Shown here in pieces: positions 7,253 through 9,849 of a stretch of 9,849 nucleotides of DNA. This DNA comes from CAYXPG01 sp964564845. Its GTDB lineage: Bacteria; Planctomycetota; Phycisphaerae; Sedimentisphaerales; Anaerobacaceae. The notes under the pieces were generated by a model that saw nothing but the letters and a program-made list of their open reading frames with translations, did not search any database and was not told where the DNA came from. Both the position numbers and the translations under genes were made by a program. Numbering within the stretch: the first letter of the stretch is position 1; each line of letters begins with the position of its first letter. The DNA lies in contig CAZMCN010000078.1 of the NCBI GenBank assembly GCA_964564845.1, forward strand, positions 1 through 9,849. The letters are read 5' to 3'.

Positions 7253-7999
7253 ATGAAAACAAACAAACTTGTTACTAAAGAGCGAACAAAGAAACTTCTT
7301 TTCTACCTGCTGGCTGCCTTCCTGGGCGGCTGCGTGCCTGTTATGTCCCTCCATCCACTTTACACCGAAAAAGACGTGGTCTTCGAGAAAAATTTGTTAG
7401 GTGTGTGGGTCGACCAGCAGGACTCCCAAACACAAAAAGAGACGCTTGACAGCCCTGACCCCAACAGCCCCAAAAACACCTGGGAATTTCAGCATCCTGA
7501 CGAAAAAAAGAAAGAATATAAACTGATTTTCGCCGACGAAGAGGGTAAAAAAGGTTCGTTTGCCACACATTTAGTGAAGCTGGGCAGCCGGCTATTCCTG
7601 GATGTTTACCCTGCCAATTTCCCGGGTGGGGATATAGAAGACCCAAATAAGAAAGATTGGCTGCCATACAACGCATTCTTCTTTGTGCCTGCTCATACAT
7701 TTATAAAGATAGATTCCATCGGGCCGGAATTGAAAATGCGACTAACGGACGATGAAGAAATGGAGACGCTGCTCAAGGAAGACCCCAATGCGGTTAAGTT
7801 TGAAACGCTCGAGGATGACAAAATCGTCCTGACGGCATCGACAAAAGAGCTTCAGGCCTTCGTGCTTAAATATGCCGACGACGAGAGATTGTTCAGCAAA
7901 GAAACAGTTTTAAGTCGCAAAAAAATCAAAGAACCTGCCGACCCGAATCGCATTAAGCAAAAAGCCGTCGAGACCAACAAGGCCCAAAAAGACAAATAG
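7253..7999 (+). CDS. Predicted lipoprotein of unknown function with LHPLYT motif
   Basis: The 248-residue product begins with a basic segment and a hydrophobic stretch (15-25) ending in a lipobox, FLGGC, with the lipidated cysteine at residue 27. It should therefore be exported and membrane-anchored. The mature start CVPVMSLHPLYTEKD leads into NLLGVWV (47-53) and a WEF (77-79) segment. The spacing of these looks like a small lipocalin-like or beta-rich fold, but that is only inference. The last 30 or so residues are lysine-rich, polar and probably disordered. The start is secure: AGGGGCAGGA lies a few nt upstream of the ATG. nadB follows after 16 nt, so the two are likely cotranscribed although no functional link is evident. 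I do not recognise a characterised family. Confidence 0.85.
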   Translation: MKTNKLVTKERTKKLLFYLLAAFLGGCVPVMSLHPLYTEKDVVFEKNLLGVWVDQQDSQTQKETLDSPDPNSPKNTWEFQHPDEKKKEYKLIFADEEGKKGSFATHLVKLGSRLFLDVYPANFPGGDIEDPNKKDWLPYNAFFFVPAHTFIKIDSIGPELKMRLTDDEEMETLLKEDPNAVKFETLEDDKIVLTASTKELQAFVLKYADDERLFSKETVLSRKKIKEPADPNRIKQKAVETNKAQKDK

Positions 8000-8015
8000 A
8001 TAAAGGCAGGACTGT

Positions 8016-9614
8016 ATGACAACTCATCCGGAATTCAGGCGCTATCTGGTAAATATTGATACCACTTCAACACACCAGCTTTTTACCGATTGTCTGGTGA
8101 TTGGGGCCGGCATTGCAGGTCTTCGTGCAGCCATTGAGGCGGCCCAGCACCGCAGCGTCATCATTGTCTGCAAGGATTCTCTACAAAACAGCAATACCTA
8201 CAAGGCCCAGGGCGGCATCGCTTCGGTACTTGACAGGACAGACACCTTCGAGGCACACATAGCCGATACCCTTGGGGCCGGCTGCGGGATAAGCGACCAA
8301 GCAATAGTCCATTTAATCGTTCATCAGGGGCCGCAGCTTATCAAGCAACTGCTCGAGTGGGGCACTGAATTTGATATGGCCGACAATCATATCGCTACAA
8401 CACTCGAAGGCGGCCACACTCACGCCCGCGTCGCCCATGCTCACGGCGACGAAACGGGGCGGATAATCACAGATTCACTGATAAAAAAGGTAAGGCAAAA
8501 TCCTAACATAAAAATACTTGAAAACTTTTACGCAATCGACCTGCTCACCAACGATAACAAAGAGTGTATAGGAGTAATCGGACACGACAGGCGGGGTATG
8601 CAGATAATCTGGGCGGCGAATACAATCTTAGCCACCGGTGGAGCAGGCCACCTATACCGCGAAACCACAAATCCGGATGTTGCAACAGGCGACGGGCTTG
8701 CGATGGCTTACCGGGCCGGCGCCGTACTGCAGGACTTAGAGTTTATGCAGTTCCATCCCACAACGCTTTATATCGCCGGCGCCTCACGGGCTTTGGTTAC
8801 CGAGGCGCTGAGGGGAGAAGGTGCTATTCTGCTGGACAGCAAAGGAACGGCGTTTATGAAAGAATACCATAAATCGGCCGAGCTGGCGCCGCGCGACATT
8901 GTCAGCAGGGCCATACTCTCTCAAATGTTAAAGACAAAATCAACACACGTTTATTTGGACGTTCGTCACTTTGACAGAGTCCGTTTTGCAAAAAGATTTC
9001 CACTGATTAACGAGCTGTGCGAAAGCTTCGATATAGACGTCGGCAGGGATTTGATTCCCGTCCGTCCGAGTGCCCATTATATGATAGGCGGCGTAAAAAC
9101 CGACAGTACAGCCAGGACAAACATTGAAAATCTTTACGCCTGCGGCGAGGCGGCCGGCACCTGCCTGCACGGCGCAAACCGGCTCGGCAGCAACTCGCTG
9201 CTGGAGGGGCTGGTGTTCGGCAGAATAGCCGGCAGACAGGCCTCAGAGAACACCAAGGCAGACATCAAACATCAGCGGATTAAATATCAAATCCCGCATT
9301 CTGACCGGACACGCCTGGATGCCGCAGATGTCAGAAATTCGCTTCGAGCGCTTATGTGGCGAAATGTCGGCATTACGCGAAGGGCCAAGCCGCTCACCGA
9401 AGCACAGGAGATTATCAGCTTCTGGCAGCGGTACGTGATGGACAAAATCTTCGATTCGCCACAGGGCTGGGAATGCCAGAATATGCTCACCGTCTCTCTG
9501 CTGATGGCACAGGCCGCTAATATCCGCAGGGAAAGCCGAGGCGTACACTTCAGAAGCGATTTTCCCGACACAAACGACGAGAATTTCAAAAAACACATCG
9601 AAATTACACAATAA
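8016..9614 (+). CDS. nadB: L-aspartate oxidase NadB
   Basis: This FAD enzyme oxidises L-aspartate to iminoaspartate, which quinolinate synthase (NadA) then uses in de novo NAD synthesis. The 532 residues show GAGIAG (30-35), the FAD loop SNTYKAQGGIA (59-69), EGGHTHARVAHAHGDETGR (131-149) with the position matching E. coli E121, FMQFHPTTLY (243-252), APRDIVSRAI (291-300), HYMIGGVKTD (354-363) and the C-terminal FAD segment CGEAAGTCLHGANRLGSNSL (376-395). This pattern also fits the related fumarate reductase / succinate dehydrogenase flavoproteins, but the EGGHTHAR segment and the length favour NadB. The ATG at 8016 has AGG 5 nt upstream. The N-terminus is about 15-20 residues longer than in E. 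coli. nadA and nadC are not in the window. Confidence 0.95.
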   Translation: MTTHPEFRRYLVNIDTTSTHQLFTDCLVIGAGIAGLRAAIEAAQHRSVIIVCKDSLQNSNTYKAQGGIASVLDRTDTFEAHIADTLGAGCGISDQAIVHLIVHQGPQLIKQLLEWGTEFDMADNHIATTLEGGHTHARVAHAHGDETGRIITDSLIKKVRQNPNIKILENFYAIDLLTNDNKECIGVIGHDRRGMQIIWAANTILATGGAGHLYRETTNPDVATGDGLAMAYRAGAVLQDLEFMQFHPTTLYIAGASRALVTEALRGEGAILLDSKGTAFMKEYHKSAELAPRDIVSRAILSQMLKTKSTHVYLDVRHFDRVRFAKRFPLINELCESFDIDVGRDLIPVRPSAHYMIGGVKTDSTARTNIENLYACGEAAGTCLHGANRLGSNSLLEGLVFGRIAGRQASENTKADIKHQRIKYQIPHSDRTRLDAADVRNSLRALMWRNVGITRRAKPLTEAQEIISFWQRYVMDKIFDSPQGWECQNMLTVSLLMAQAANIRRESRGVHFRSDFPDTNDENFKKHIEITQ

Positions 9615-9618
9615 AACG

Positions 9619-9647
9619 TGGAAAAAAAAGCAAACTTGTGCTATAAT
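9619..9647 (+). promoter_or_regulatory. Promoter of rnpB
   Basis: TGGAAA (9619-9624; 4 of 6 matches), a 17-bp spacer and a perfect TATAAT (9642-9647) predict transcription from about 9654-9656, leaving an AT-rich leader of about 40 nt before the RNase P RNA. A second, weaker pair (TTAACA at 9660-9665, 15-bp spacer, TATCAA at 9681-9686) would start at about 9693, almost exactly at the mature 5' end. Confidence 0.55.
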
Positions 9648-9693
9648 AGTCCGTAGCTCTTAACAAAGTTAATAATCAATTATCAATCAAAAA

Positions 9694-9849
9694 GAGTGGG
9701 TCGGGCGGTCGCCGGCTGAATTCAGCCGGAGGAAAGTCCGAGCAGGACAGGGCAACGGTGGTGGCTAACGGCCACCCGGGGCAACCCGCGGGATAGTGCC
9801 ACAGAAAATACACAGCCGAAGCCGCACTCACTCTGTGAGTGCGGCAGGC
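9694..9849 (+). ncRNA. rnpB: RNase P RNA, 5' part (cut off by the window end)
   Basis: This is the catalytic RNA of RNase P, which removes the 5' leaders of pre-tRNAs. Bacterial signatures are visible in order: CGGTCGCCGGC near the 5' end (9706-9716), a P3-like self-complementary stem (9712-9729), the conserved GGAGGAAAGTCCG (9728-9740), the GTGGC-TAACG-GCCAC hairpin (9761-9775), AGTGCCACAGAAA (9795-9807), and a perfect 11-bp hairpin with a TCT loop (9821-9845) in the position of P12. The 5' end is placed by alignment from memory to the E. coli RNA and could be off by several nt. The 3' half, including the P4 partner strand, lies beyond the window. Confidence 0.95.

Noticed and set aside
9712..9729. 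18-bp perfect palindrome with an EcoRI-like centre
   Set aside because: It is explained as the P3-region helix of RNase P RNA, not an operator or mobile-element end.

Overview
The window reads as a contiguous piece of a bacterial chromosome of moderate GC content. No transposase, phage gene, CRISPR array or tRNA is recognisable. The gene families are widespread. The likeliest source is a planctomycete-like bacterium of the Phycisphaerae type. This rests on the style of the short 'LHPLYT' lipoprotein and on the pairing of a UDP-galactopyranose-mutase-like flavoprotein with a probable family 39 glycosyltransferase start. It is inference, not a firm assignment.

Layout: positions 1-7108 are a leftward (minus-strand) block. 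In order of transcription it holds pcm (protein-L-isoaspartate O-methyltransferase), recG (ATP-dependent DNA helicase, overlapping pcm by 4 nt), trkH (potassium translocation subunit), trkA (its NAD-binding regulatory subunit, 15 nt downstream), a 524-residue FAD-dependent oxidoreductase, and a 75-codon membrane-anchored ORF overlapping its end by 14 nt. The small ORF resembles only the beginning of a polyprenol-dependent (family 39) glycosyltransferase and may be a remnant. A short divergent region (7109-7252) separates this block from a rightward block: a lipoprotein of unknown function, nadB (L-aspartate oxidase, first step of NAD biosynthesis) 16 nt behind it, and the 5' part of rnpB (RNase P RNA), which the window end cuts off.

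Functionally, TrkH and TrkA should form one potassium uptake system. pcm and recG are both repair genes (damaged proteins and stalled replication forks). The flavoprotein probably belongs to cell-surface glycan or lipid chemistry. NadB and RNase P are housekeeping functions.

The most interesting signals are regulatory. A near-consensus sigma-70 promoter sits in the 42-nt recG-trkH gap, and its expected +1 falls exactly on the A of the trkH ATG, which also lacks a Shine-Dalgarno: a predicted leaderless mRNA. A weaker promoter with the same geometry precedes pcm. A perfect 8-bp inverted repeat lies at the expected start of the lipoprotein-nadB transcript. An 8-G run lies inside trkA at an apparent glycine-rich insertion. 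I found no clearly new multi-gene system.
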